Assembly (NCBI GenBank): GCA_030427735.1
Contig: JAUIBP010000002.1
Location: 310,001 to 374,000, forward strand
Reading direction: 5' to 3'
DNA length: 64,000 nucleotides
Origin: Bacteroidia bacterium
Lineage (GTDB): Bacteria; Bacteroidota; Bacteroidia; Flavobacteriales; Flavobacteriaceae
Shown: positions 1 to 9,568 of the stretch, in pieces
Layout of the letters: every line of letters starts with the position of its first letter
Position numbering within the stretch: position 1 is the first letter of the stretch
Notes under the pieces: model-generated
Databases searched by the model: none
Seen by the model: only the letters and a program-made list of their open reading frames with translations
What the model was told of the DNA's origin: nothing
Made by a program: the position numbers and the translations under genes

Positions 1-695
1 ACATTGCCCCCGTGTACTACAATGCCGCTGGAACTGGGTCGCATTTAGACGATCAGTTTGTAAACAATTCTAAAACTGGCGAAATTAACACCAGTTATGG
101 CTTAAGTGTTGGCTACGCTGTTACCCAAAAATTAAAAATACGCTCTGGTATTAATAGTGTAAAGTTAAGTTTTAACACTAACGATGTTGTTGTTTACGAG
201 CCATCTGCTTCAGCTTTTGCAGCTACGCCACAATTAAAGCATGTTAAAACACCTAAGCAACCAGATAACCTAGCTATGGTTAGCGCTAACAATCTATCGG
301 GCATTAATAACAATTCGTTTTTAAATGAAAGCACAAATGCGGTTATCAATCAAAACATCAATTATTTTGAAGTGCCTTTAGAATTGGAATATAACATTAT
401 AAACAAACGGATTGGACTTCATGTAATAGGCGGTGTTAGTACCTTTTTTCTAAACGATAATACTGTATATTCTGAAAGCAATAGCAATAGATCGTATTTA
501 GGAGAGGCCACTAATTTAAACGATGTTAGTTTTAGTACTAATTTAGGTATAGGTGTAGATTATAGTTTCGCCAAACGATTTAACATCAATTTAGAACCCA
601 CAGTAAAATATCAATTTAATGCCTACAACCAAACTTCTGGTAGTGTTAGACCTTATATAATTGGTGTTTACACAGGGTTTAGTTACAAGTTTTAA
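1..695 (+). CDS. Outer-membrane beta-barrel protein, C-terminal part (5' end outside window)
   Basis: The reading frame is open to the left edge (in frame from base 3) and ends with TAA at 693-695, so only about the last 230 residues are present. The visible part alternates hydrophobic and polar residues in short strands, has long polar Asn/Ser-rich loops, and ends in Tyr-Lys-Phe, the terminal aromatic expected of a Bam-assembled outer-membrane barrel. A GTG at position 12 is possible but unlikely to be the true start because coding character continues upstream of it. It matches the general flavobacterial family of outer-membrane beta-barrel proteins; substrate or role is not visible. It converges on the acyltransferase gene and shares a bidirectional hairpin terminator with it. 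Confidence 0.75.
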   Translation, partial: IAPVYYNAAGTGSHLDDQFVNNSKTGEINTSYGLSVGYAVTQKLKIRSGINSVKLSFNTNDVVVYEPSASAFAATPQLKHVKTPKQPDNLAMVSANNLSGINNNSFLNESTNAVINQNINYFEVPLELEYNIINKRIGLHVIGGVSTFFLNDNTVYSESNSNRSYLGEATNLNDVSFSTNLGIGVDYSFAKRFNINLEPTVKYQFNAYNQTSGSVRPYIIGVYTGFSYKF

Positions 696-747
696 TTTTA
701 GGTTGATTATTACGGGCATTTCAACATCCCAATTGAAATGTCTTTTA

Positions 748-787
748 AATAGAAGCAATTTTAAAATATTGCTTCTATTTTTTTTTA
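748..787. terminator. Bidirectional intrinsic terminator
   Basis: A 12-bp perfect inverted repeat (748-759 with 768-779) with an 8-base loop is followed by a run of T on the plus strand and preceded by A-rich sequence that gives T on the minus strand. It lies between two convergent genes; the right arm overlaps the stop codon (775-777) of the minus-strand acyltransferase gene. Confidence 0.8.
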
Positions 788-1515
788 TACAACATTAATT
801 GATTGAAAATAATATTACGCGCCTGCTCTCTTAACGGCTTACAATCGCTTAATGTTAAACCATCGGTATTTAAAAATTGATGCATGTGTACACGCATTTT
901 TCCTGGACCACCACTAAAAATAGTAAACGGATATCTTGCCTTATTATCGGCAAAAGTTATGGGGACTATAGGAATTTGATGATTGATCGCCAACTTAAAA
1001 GCGCCGTCTTTAAACTGGTCTAAAACAATGTTCTCGTCGGGCACACCGCCTTCTGGAAAAATGCAAATACTCAATCCAGATTGCAATCGTTTTTGAGCTC
1101 TTAAAAATACAGCATGTCTACTTTTTAAACTATCGCGATCTACCAAAATACAAGTCCGTTTATAAAAAAACCCAAACAATGGTATTTTGGCCAGTTCTTG
1201 TTTACCCACAAAAACAAACGGATTTTTAACTGTAACCAACATAAGCATGATATCGGTCATTGAGGTATGGTTAGCAATAAACATATAACTCTTATCGAGG
1301 TCGGGAACCTGCTCACGGTCTATAAGCCAATAAAACCCCATTCCCATTAAAATAAATCGTGCCCAAATACGAGCCAATCTAAAGAAAAACGGATACCAGG
1401 ACTCTTTAATAATAGACACAACCAACAAAGGCAATAATACTAAAATAGGAAGGGTTACTAAAATGTAAAACCACACCCTATATAAAATCCAGAATAAATA
1501 TTTAAAAATTTTCAT
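775..1515 (-). CDS. 1-acyl-sn-glycerol-3-phosphate acyltransferase family protein (PlsC-like)
   Basis: Predicted membrane acyltransferase that would move an acyl group from acyl-ACP or acyl-CoA onto lysophosphatidic acid or a related lipid acceptor. The family motifs are in order: NHTSMTD (residues 82-88, the catalytic His-x4-Asp), a lysine/aromatic block near 105-118, FPEGG (153-157) and a later Pro-Ile-Thr-Phe motif. An N-terminal hydrophobic segment (about residues 5-35) anchors it in the inner membrane. I chose ATG at 1515; the longer frame would use TTG at 1524 and adds only three residues. At 246 residues it has normal family length. Flavobacteria often carry several PlsC paralogs, so this one may act on ornithine or other lipids. 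Confidence 0.88.
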   Translation of the reverse strand: MKIFKYLFWILYRVWFYILVTLPILVLLPLLVVSIIKESWYPFFFRLARIWARFILMGMGFYWLIDREQVPDLDKSYMFIANHTSMTDIMLMLVTVKNPFVFVGKQELAKIPLFGFFYKRTCILVDRDSLKSRHAVFLRAQKRLQSGLSICIFPEGGVPDENIVLDQFKDGAFKLAINHQIPIVPITFADNKARYPFTIFSGGPGKMRVHMHQFLNTDGLTLSDCKPLREQARNIIFNQLMLYKKK

Positions 1516-1616
1516 GCGTGCCAAAAATACACAATTGTATTGAGCTACTCTCTCTTAAAATTATATCTGTAAAACCTTTTTAACAGGTTGAATGATTTAC
1601 GAATTGATATACCATA

Positions 1617-1655
1617 AAATAAGGCCTCTACTTACTGAAAGCAGAGGCCTTATTT
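1617..1655 (-). terminator. Intrinsic terminator of the downstream T9SS cargo gene
   Basis: A 13-bp perfect stem (1617-1629 with 1643-1655) containing the GC-rich core AAGGCCTCT, with a 13-base loop. On the minus strand the stem is followed by a T-rich stretch. It lies just after the stop of the gene ending at 1674. Confidence 0.8.
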
Positions 1656-1673
1656 ATAAAAAATGAGATAAAA

Positions 1674-4600
1674 TTAATTGACAACTTTTTTGGTTACCAT
1701 TATGCCTCCTTGCAATTTAATAGTTGCCAAATAAACACCTTTTGAAAATTTAAAACTTTCACTAAAGTCTGGTTTAAAAGTCTTTAAATTATAAGAAACC
1801 ACCTGTTTTCCACTTATATCGTAAACAACAACAGATTCGATATTTTTAAAAGACTTAACGTTTAAAACACCATTAAATATATTTACAAAAGTTTGCGAAT
1901 TTGCATATTCGCTTACAGAAAGTGTTTTCGTGTAACGTAATACAAATCGGTTATTAAGTTCTCCTGCTTCTGCTGTAAACAAATAAGGCGACATCCTTAA
2001 GTCATGCTCGATATTTAATACAGTATCTTCCAAATAAATACTTTGAGCGTTGTCTAAAAATTGAGTTCCACTTAAATCCCCAATCGCAATTTTATAACTA
2101 CCTGTACTCGGTAAATTAATCCCTATAGGAATGGTATCGGCATCATTAAACGGTAAAGGACGCCCTTGAATTACCATTTTAGTATCTTCTACTGTAGTAT
2201 AGATGTCGAAATCTTGTAGATCGGAATAGGCGTCATATTTTTTATCTTTTCCTAATGTAGCACCTTGAACATAACCAATTAAGGCACTAGCAGAGCTATT
2301 ACCAGCATCAATCAAACTTAACCATAATAATTGCTTATTTTCTGTATTATTGGTTGGCACATTAGTTGTAAAGAAATGTGTATTATCATACGCCATTCCA
2401 TCATCATCGTATCGCATATCATTGGTAAAGATAACGTCTCCTGCGGAAGCTGCATCATTAACCTGTACAAAGAAGCCCTGACCAGAGGAAATATTACCTA
2501 TCGACGTTTGCGGAGGATTCACACCAGTAGCATTGTAACTCATATACTGTTCATTGAAATTATATCTTAAACTACTATATGACGAACTTGACAGCGGAGA
2601 GGGCACATTTGAAATCATTAAGTTATCTGCCCATAAACGTATACTACCATTTAAAATTGAATTTTCAGAAATAAATTCATCTACACTAATAGCTGAAGGA
2701 TATGGGTTTCCAATAAGATTCCAATGTTGTTGTTCTACCTTTAAATCAACCGAGTTAGATTTTGAAACAGCTGCAGTTTTACTTCCATTAAACGGAACCC
2801 CTTTAAAAGATGCAGTAAACCATGGAAAAACAAATTCTTGAGGTATCTGAACAGCGTAGCCTTCTGCAGGCTCCATAATTCCCCCAAAAGCAATCCAGCC
2901 ATCATTTACATCCCATTGATAAGCTGGTGTTGTATAAGGTGTAGTAATTGTATTCACATTATAATTAATTACTGGAGAAGACCACATTATAAAATCTTCA
3001 TCAATAATGTTACGGACATATCTTTGCATAGTTATATTTCCAGAATTCATATTACTATCCGACTCATCATTCATTTGAATTAAATTAGCGCCATCTTCTA
3101 ATATTAAAGCCCCGTCTGTTTCTACAGAAACACTACCTCTCAATTTTAAAGTTGATCTTGAAGGGATAGTTGCGCTACTACCAGAAGGTATCACACAGTC
3201 GCAACCTTCTAAATCGCCCATTTTATTGTAATTAGAAGAAAAAATAAATCTCCTATTTTCGGGTTCAACAGTTATCCCTGCATTCACATAAGACGGAGGT
3301 AATTGCCATGTAACACCATCCCAATACACTGGAACACCACCTTTAGATAAGGAAACTGCAGTAAAAACAGAACCAAACGAATTAGACACCTGTAATTTAT
3401 AAGTACCTAAATCGTCTGTGGTAATTTCACCAGATATAGTTAATGTATTAGATTGCTCCCCAGGTATAGGCGTATTATATTTATACCATTGATACGAAAG
3501 TTCTTCGTCTGCCGAGCCTGTTGCATTACCTGAAACTTGAGCGGTGGCCGTAAAAATAATATCTTTATTACTTGGAGTACTACACACATAATTTGGAACA
3601 GGATACTTAGTTATTACAGGTGTTTTAATATCAAAAGACCCTCTGTTATAAGCTAAAAATGCCAAGTCGGCTGTTCCTCCTGCAACCATATTAATATTAT
3701 TAATTTCGGTAACATTATCTGCAGTTATTTCAAAATCCTCAAACCTAAAGGCGGCCATACGCAATGGTCGAGTTTCATCTCCCGTATAAGTTCGCTTTTG
3801 AGGTTTTGCGACACCATAATTTAAACCTGACTGTAAAGTAAATAAATCTAATCGCCATATAGCTAATAAACCATCACCGGCATAATCTTCTACTTCTTCC
3901 TGTATGATAGACAATTTAATAGGTCTTCCAACCACATTCCCCGCATCATCGGCATAATAATAAACATCTATACTTCCAGCCTTGGCTATTTGTGTTATTA
4001 AGAAATCTGGAGCTCCATCACTAATCCCACCTAATTGTCCGCCACTACTATAAAACCCAACATCTGCTAATTGATTAAAATTTGTAACACCTGTACCTAA
4101 ATCTAAACCATTAACACCATCTATTAAGTTTTCATAAATGGTAGCATTCAAAATTTCGGGAGAAGTAATTTCTACACCTTCATTTACTTCGCCGTCTATC
4201 ATATCTGCCATTGCTAAATAATTAAGCGGATAGGTTGAGCCATCTACACCATTTGTACTATAGGCATAAAATAATTGCGAATTGAAAGTAACCCCTTTTT
4301 CAATTAATAAATCATCATTAACACCTGTAGAATAAGTTACACCGTCATACGTAAAAGCTAATAAATCATGTCGGGTATTAGGCATTAAATCTTCATTCTC
4401 TGGATCTGCCTTCCATTGTGAAGATCTCCAAAAACCATTATAAGTCGTAAAAATTTCTGTAATTCTAGCTATGTTATTATTAGCTCCGTTGTCAAGAATT
4501 TTTACTGATGGCGCAACGTAATCAACATAAAAACTTGTTGCATTACCTCCAACCAACAACTCTGCAGAAACATCATCATTACCAGATTCAGAAATCTCAA

Positions 4601-4847
4601 ACGTCATTTCCATAGAACTAACAAATTCTTTACTACCACTTTTAATTGAAACCCCAGGAATGCTAATTGAAGTTGATCCAGTAAACCCAGAACCAACAAT
4701 TGTTATTTTAGAATTAGTAGTTACACGTGTGGGAAATACCTCGGTTACTGTTTGGGCTATTAACTTAGACGATACCATAACCAAAAGAAATAGTAGTATT
4801 ATATTTGTTAAGTTAATAAATTTTAATTGCGTAATTTTTTTCGTCAT
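1674..4847 (-). CDS. T9SS-exported surface protein with IPT/TIG and sorting domain, paralog 1
   Basis: A 1057-residue secreted protein. Residues 1-32 form a Sec signal peptide ending near Ile-Ala-Gln. An IPT/TIG immunoglobulin-like fold follows (about 33-112, opening with VFPTRVT). The middle has an Ig-like stretch (about 420-500, with Leu-Ser-Tyr-Gln-Trp and the Leu-Gly-Thr-Tyr pattern) and the cysteine motif GCDC. Residues 987-1057 are a type A T9SS C-terminal sorting domain (pattern VYDISGK, then GVYLATI and a final KKVVN). It should cross the outer membrane by T9SS and be attached or released at the cell surface. It is the downstream member of a tandem pair with a diverged paralog of the same architecture. 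Ligand unknown; adhesion or glycan binding is only a guess. Confidence 0.85.
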   Translation of the reverse strand: MTKKITQLKFINLTNIILLFLLVMVSSKLIAQTVTEVFPTRVTTNSKITIVGSGFTGSTSISIPGVSIKSGSKEFVSSMEMTFEISESGNDDVSAELLVGGNATSFYVDYVAPSVKILDNGANNNIARITEIFTTYNGFWRSSQWKADPENEDLMPNTRHDLLAFTYDGVTYSTGVNDDLLIEKGVTFNSQLFYAYSTNGVDGSTYPLNYLAMADMIDGEVNEGVEITSPEILNATIYENLIDGVNGLDLGTGVTNFNQLADVGFYSSGGQLGGISDGAPDFLITQIAKAGSIDVYYYADDAGNVVGRPIKLSIIQEEVEDYAGDGLLAIWRLDLFTLQSGLNYGVAKPQKRTYTGDETRPLRMAAFRFEDFEITADNVTEINNINMVAGGTADLAFLAYNRGSFDIKTPVITKYPVPNYVCSTPSNKDIIFTATAQVSGNATGSADEELSYQWYKYNTPIPGEQSNTLTISGEITTDDLGTYKLQVSNSFGSVFTAVSLSKGGVPVYWDGVTWQLPPSYVNAGITVEPENRRFIFSSNYNKMGDLEGCDCVIPSGSSATIPSRSTLKLRGSVSVETDGALILEDGANLIQMNDESDSNMNSGNITMQRYVRNIIDEDFIMWSSPVINYNVNTITTPYTTPAYQWDVNDGWIAFGGIMEPAEGYAVQIPQEFVFPWFTASFKGVPFNGSKTAAVSKSNSVDLKVEQQHWNLIGNPYPSAISVDEFISENSILNGSIRLWADNLMISNVPSPLSSSSYSSLRYNFNEQYMSYNATGVNPPQTSIGNISSGQGFFVQVNDAASAGDVIFTNDMRYDDDGMAYDNTHFFTTNVPTNNTENKQLLWLSLIDAGNSSASALIGYVQGATLGKDKKYDAYSDLQDFDIYTTVEDTKMVIQGRPLPFNDADTIPIGINLPSTGSYKIAIGDLSGTQFLDNAQSIYLEDTVLNIEHDLRMSPYLFTAEAGELNNRFVLRYTKTLSVSEYANSQTFVNIFNGVLNVKSFKNIESVVVYDISGKQVVSYNLKTFKPDFSESFKFSKGVYLATIKLQGGIMVTKKVVN

Positions 4848-4941
4848 AGATTTACATTTAAGTTAGTTTTAAAAAAATTGAGATTAATAGAAGCAACAGC
4901 ACTAGTATTTAGTAGATCTATTACTTAATTATAATGAGAGT

Positions 4942-7900
4942 CTAATTGATAATCTTTTTTGTTACCATTCTTCCATTATCTAAAGTTATACCTATAATGT
5001 AAACTCCTTGTGAAAAAGGAAAAAATACATCACTTTCATGCTCAATGGACTTTGGTTTATAATTTATAAGTTCTTTACCTGTTAAATCATACACTTGGAT
5101 ATGATTTATTACGTTTGATGATTTTATGTGCAATGTCTTATTATTAATATAAGCAAATGTTTTCTCTATAAAATCATTGTCATTTACCGTTAGTTTGGAA
5201 TCAGAATTATATTTTAAAATAAAACGGTCATTTACAACACCCTTACTAGCTGTAAAGGTATAGGGAGACTTTCTTAGATCATGTTCTAAATTTAAGTAAG
5301 TATCTTCTAAATATACGCCTTGTGCTTTATTCAAAAATTGATTCCCTTCAATACGATCTATACCAATCTTGTAAGAACCATTGTTTACTATATCCACCCC
5401 TAAAAGCACTTGATCTGTGTTTGTAAATGGGAGTGGCCTCCCTTGAATAGTCATTTTTTTATCTGAAATAAGTGAATATATATTAAAACCATTGTAATTA
5501 GCATATGCATCATACAATCTATCTTTATCGTATGTTGCCCCATCTACATAACCTACCAAAGTACTTACCGCAGCATTACTTTCATTAATCAAACTCAACC
5601 AAATTAATTGCTTTTCTTGAGGTGTCTCTGTCGAAATTCTGAAAAAATCAGAGTTATCTAATAAAGTTTCACCTACATCATAGCGCATACTGTTAGTAAA
5701 TTCAACTGTCTGATCTGACGCACCCTCATCTAATTGAACGAAAAAAGCCTGCCCCGCAGCAATATTTCCATTGAAAGAAGGGCTTGATGGCGTAGTACCT
5801 GTTCCATTATGAACAATATATTGATCTGAATAATTATATCCAAAATCGGCATAGAAAGGATCGTCTGCAGTACTAGAAATAGCTTCATTATGAGTCCAAA
5901 TACTAACACTCCCTTGCAGATTGGTGTTATCTTCCAAAAAGCGCTCTGCCAAAATAGCCGAAGGATATGGATTCCCAATTAAATTCCAATGCTTATTTTC
6001 TTCTGCCATCGTCACTGATGCACTAGAGAAACTAAGGTTGACAGTTATGGTTCCGTTATTAGGAATACCTTCAAAATCTATTGCAAAATTTGAAGCACTA
6101 GCAACACGAGCAATATACCCCTCTCCTTCAACCATAACCTCATTTGTAGCAGATAACCAATTCCCATAGTCTGAAGCTTGAGGATCCCATTGATATACAT
6201 GAGATGTAGCTATGTTATTTACATTAAACCCTGACACTGGTGATGACCAATAAATATAATCTGAAATATCATTAACAATCGCATTGCGCCTCATAGAAAT
6301 AACACCTTCATTTACATTCCCATTTGCATCATTAATTTGTACTAAACTAGAATTATTTCTTAAGGTAAATGTTCCTGCCTGAACTGCTGGTATAGTAACC
6401 CCGTCTTCTACATAAGATGGTTGAAATGGCTCAACAATAATATTATCATAAATCTTGAGTGCATTCCCAGATGGAATAACAACATCTGTACCTGCCTTAA
6501 CCGTACAATCACAACCTTGTAGATCTACAGCTTCATTGTAGTCTTCATAAAAAATAAGACTCCTATCCTCATCACTTATTACTATACCTGCATTCGTATA
6601 AGCTGGCGGAATATTCCAACTAGTTCCATCCCAAGCAGTAGGAGTTCCTCCTTGCCCTAAAACAGCAGGCACAACTATAGATCCGTAGTCATTTGAAACT
6701 CTTACATTATAATTTGCGATATCACTTTCTCCTACATTTAAGATATTTAATGTTTCCGATGTATTAGCTAAAGTGGTGTTAAACTTGGACCATTCGTAAC
6801 TTAAAGTTTCTTTAGGATCTCCAGTTCCTCCCCCTTCTACATCAGCAGATACGGTAAATGTAACATCTGTTGTACTTGGCAGCTTACAAATATATCTTGG
6901 CAATATTGAATTGGCGACTGGAGCTTTAATTTCAAAAGCTCCTCTATTATATGCCAAAAAAGCAATATCGCAAGACCCTCCCGCCATTAAATTAATATTA
7001 TTAATATTTTCTACAAATGTGCTTACACTTAATGCATCTCCTGTTATTCCAAAGTCTTCCAACTTTAAACCCACCATTCTATAAGGCCTTTCGGCATTTG
7101 GGCCTAATTTTTTTTCTAGTGGTACAGATGTGGCATAATTACCATCTATGAGACTATAAAAATCGACCCTCCACCATGACAATAAACTAGTCCCAGAATT
7201 TTGATCTTTCATAATTAATTTTACTGGTCTGCCTATTACATTCCCGACTTCATCACCATAATAATACACGTCAAAACCAGCTTCGTCTCCAGGTTGTGCA
7301 ACTTGCGTTATCAATAAATCAGGAACATTGTCATTTACTGCCCCAACTTGACCATTTCCACTAAAAAACCTTACACTTGCAGTTTGATTAAAATTTGTAA
7401 TTGCTGTCCCTAAATCTAACCCATTAACTCCATCTGTAATAACATCGTAAACCGATAATCCTTGAATAGTAGGTGAAGTTATTACCGATCCCTCATTAAC
7501 TTGGCCATCTACCAAATCTCCTGTTGCAATATAATTCGCTCTGTGACTCTTTCCTGAAACACCATTAGTAGAATAAGCTTTAAAATTTTGAGGCGTGAAA
7601 GTAATGCCCTTTTCTGTTAATAAACCATCATTTACACCAGTAGAATACGTAACCCCATCAAAAGTAAAAGCCAGAAGTTCGTGACTATCATTAGGGTACG
7701 TCGCATCAACCCCTTTTATATAATCATTAGATCTCCAATATCCACGATTACTGTAATTCCAATTAGTAAAAATCTCAGTAATTTTGGTAACTTGATGCGG
7801 ATTATTATCATTCTGTAAAATCTTATAGTTTGGAGCGATATATTCAATATCGAAACCTGTATCGCTAGAGTTAACTAACAAATTACTCGTTACATCTTGC

Positions 7901-8193
7901 GCAGAACTCATACTCGATGTATGGTCACTCTTATTTATTGTAAAGATCATTTGTGTGGAACTCACAAAAGTTGCATCAACAATATCTATTCCATCTAAAA
8001 CTATGGTATTTGGAGTAATCGAAGTAAAATTACTTCCAATAATTGTAACTTCCGTTTGATAGGTTACCCGTGTAGGAAATACATCTGTTATTGTTATTTG
8101 CCCGTACAAAGACGATATAAATAACATTATGATTAATGATAACAAGCATTTACCCAATGCAAACAAACGTATTAAAGAAATAATTTTTATCAT
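4942..8193 (-). CDS. T9SS-exported surface protein with IPT/TIG and sorting domain, paralog 2
   Basis: A 1083-residue paralog of the next gene downstream, aligning along its whole length with the same order of parts: signal peptide (about residues 1-31, ending Leu-Tyr-Gly-Gln), IPT/TIG domain (opening VFPTRVTY), a long central region with EIFTNW and FTFDGVTYSTGVNDG segments, an Ig-like region, the GCDC motif, and a type A T9SS sorting domain (1013-1083, with VYDLTGK and terminal KKIIN). The two are clearly diverged, roughly half identical by eye, so the duplication is old. A 94-base gap without a visible terminator separates them, so co-transcription is possible. The gene diverges from trpS across a 342-base AT-rich gap. 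Function beyond surface localisation cannot be stated. Confidence 0.85.
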   Translation of the reverse strand: MIKIISLIRLFALGKCLLSLIIMLFISSLYGQITITDVFPTRVTYQTEVTIIGSNFTSITPNTIVLDGIDIVDATFVSSTQMIFTINKSDHTSSMSSAQDVTSNLLVNSSDTGFDIEYIAPNYKILQNDNNPHQVTKITEIFTNWNYSNRGYWRSNDYIKGVDATYPNDSHELLAFTFDGVTYSTGVNDGLLTEKGITFTPQNFKAYSTNGVSGKSHRANYIATGDLVDGQVNEGSVITSPTIQGLSVYDVITDGVNGLDLGTAITNFNQTASVRFFSGNGQVGAVNDNVPDLLITQVAQPGDEAGFDVYYYGDEVGNVIGRPVKLIMKDQNSGTSLLSWWRVDFYSLIDGNYATSVPLEKKLGPNAERPYRMVGLKLEDFGITGDALSVSTFVENINNINLMAGGSCDIAFLAYNRGAFEIKAPVANSILPRYICKLPSTTDVTFTVSADVEGGGTGDPKETLSYEWSKFNTTLANTSETLNILNVGESDIANYNVRVSNDYGSIVVPAVLGQGGTPTAWDGTSWNIPPAYTNAGIVISDEDRSLIFYEDYNEAVDLQGCDCTVKAGTDVVIPSGNALKIYDNIIVEPFQPSYVEDGVTIPAVQAGTFTLRNNSSLVQINDANGNVNEGVISMRRNAIVNDISDYIYWSSPVSGFNVNNIATSHVYQWDPQASDYGNWLSATNEVMVEGEGYIARVASASNFAIDFEGIPNNGTITVNLSFSSASVTMAEENKHWNLIGNPYPSAILAERFLEDNTNLQGSVSIWTHNEAISSTADDPFYADFGYNYSDQYIVHNGTGTTPSSPSFNGNIAAGQAFFVQLDEGASDQTVEFTNSMRYDVGETLLDNSDFFRISTETPQEKQLIWLSLINESNAAVSTLVGYVDGATYDKDRLYDAYANYNGFNIYSLISDKKMTIQGRPLPFTNTDQVLLGVDIVNNGSYKIGIDRIEGNQFLNKAQGVYLEDTYLNLEHDLRKSPYTFTASKGVVNDRFILKYNSDSKLTVNDNDFIEKTFAYINNKTLHIKSSNVINHIQVYDLTGKELINYKPKSIEHESDVFFPFSQGVYIIGITLDNGRMVTKKIIN

Positions 8194-8535
8194 AGCAAAA
8201 TAAATTATTAGTTCCTTTAAAATTTGTCAAATACACTAGGGAGGAGAGATTGTATTTGAGATATTTACAATAAAATTATTAAGAATAATACAACCCACAA
8301 ATAAATCAGTCCATATGCAAATTAATTCCTATGAAAGGTCATTTTATAGTTTCACTTAAATAAATGCTTCTTTCTAAATTGACCCAAAAGTAATAAAACA
8401 CTTACTTACAAGCTCTTACAGTATAAACTTTATTATTCTAATACTCCTTAAATTTAAAAATGTCATTTCCACTCCTTACGTTAAATAATATTTATTTTTA
8501 AGCATTACCTTTGTCTAACAAACAAAATATGTAAT
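8194..8535. other. AT-rich divergent intergenic region
   Basis: A 342-base gap between the divergent T9SS cargo gene and trpS. Apart from the trpS -7 element near its right end I see no ORF with coding character, no tRNA-like fold, no strong palindrome and no clear minus-strand promoter. Confidence 0.6.
8506..8513 (+). promoter_or_regulatory. Bacteroidota -7 element of trpS
   Basis: TACCTTTG matches the TAnnTTTG consensus and ends 22 bases before the trpS ATG. No good -33 TTTG is visible upstream. Confidence 0.55.
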
Positions 8536-9504
8536 ATGGCAAGAATTTTAACAGGCATACAAAGTACAGGAACACCACATTTAGGAAACATTTTAGGCGC
8601 TATAATGCCTGCAATAAAAATGGCAAACAGTCCAGAAAACGATTCGTTTTTATTTATTGCAAACATGCATACCTTAACACAAATTAAAGATGCCGAAATC
8701 CTGAAATACAATACGTATTCTGTAGCTGCCACATGGCTTGCCTTTGGTTTAGATATTAACAAAACCGTATTTTACAGACAAAGCGACATTCCGCAATGCA
8801 CCGAATTATCGTGGTATTTAAGTTGTTTTTTTCCGTACCAACGCTTAACCTTAGCCCATGGTTTTAAAGATAAATCCGATCGGTTAGAAGATGTAAACGC
8901 AGGATTATTTACATACCCAATGCTTATGGCGGCGGATATTTTATTATACGATGCCGAAATTATTCCTGTTGGAAAAGATCAACTTCAACACATAGAAATG
9001 ACACGCGATGTGGCCTCTCGCTTTCATGCCAAAATGGGAGAAACATTTGTTTTGCCTGAAGGAAAAATTGAAGAAAACGTAAAGATAATTCCAGGTACCG
9101 ATGGCGAAAAAATGAGTAAAAGTAGAAACAACTTTATCAATATCTTTTTAGACGATAAAAAACTACGCAAACAAATTATGGGTATACAAACCGACAGCAC
9201 GCCTTTAGAAGAACCTAAAGACTGGAGCACCTGTAACTGTTTTGCAATTTATAGTTTATTGGCTTCGGAAACACAAATAGCCGCCATGAAAGCCAACTAC
9301 GAAAACGGAAATTACGGCTACGGCCATGCCAAACAAGCTTTATTCGAACTTATAGTTGAAACTTTTGCAGAACAACGCGAAAAGTACCACTATTACATGA
9401 ATCATTTAGAAGAGCTGGACAAAGCTTTAGCCATAGGCGCAGAAAAAGCAACAACGGTAGCCAACAAGGTGTTACAACGTGTACGCGAAAAAGTGGGCTA
9501 TTAA
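8536..9504 (+). CDS. trpS: Tryptophan--tRNA ligase
   Basis: Class I aminoacyl-tRNA synthetase that charges tRNA-Trp in the cytoplasm. The ATP-binding HIGH-type motif appears as TGTPHLGN (residues 11-18) and the second signature as KMSKS (192-196). The 322-residue length is normal for the bacterial single-chain enzyme. The LTLAHGFKDK and TYPMLMAADIL blocks are typical of TrpRS. The ATG at 8536 lies shortly after a Bacteroidota -7 box. No leader peptide rich in Trp codons or attenuator was seen upstream. Confidence 0.97.
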   Translation: MARILTGIQSTGTPHLGNILGAIMPAIKMANSPENDSFLFIANMHTLTQIKDAEILKYNTYSVAATWLAFGLDINKTVFYRQSDIPQCTELSWYLSCFFPYQRLTLAHGFKDKSDRLEDVNAGLFTYPMLMAADILLYDAEIIPVGKDQLQHIEMTRDVASRFHAKMGETFVLPEGKIEENVKIIPGTDGEKMSKSRNNFINIFLDDKKLRKQIMGIQTDSTPLEEPKDWSTCNCFAIYSLLASETQIAAMKANYENGNYGYGHAKQALFELIVETFAEQREKYHYYMNHLEELDKALAIGAEKATTVANKVLQRVREKVGY

Positions 9505-9514
9505 CTTAGCCCAC
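9493..9514 (+). other. Hairpin at the trpS stop codon
   Basis: An 8-bp perfect GC-containing stem (9493-9500 with 9507-9514) encloses the trpS stop codon. It lacks a following T run on the plus strand, so it is a weak terminator candidate or an mRNA 3'-end stabiliser. Confidence 0.4.
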
Positions 9515-9568
9515 ACCCCCAAAGTTTGTATCTTTAGCTTATATTTAATAGCCCCTAAACACTAATAT

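Noticed and set aside
2331-3083. Three plus-strand ORFs of 79-95 codons in series
   Set aside because: They are antisense to the long T9SS cargo gene, have no independent promoter box and an amino-acid composition typical of reversed coding sequence.
8194-8535. Trp-codon leader peptide, T-box or tRNA in the gap before trpS
   Set aside because: No run of TGG codons, no T-box sequence and no cloverleaf-like arms were found.
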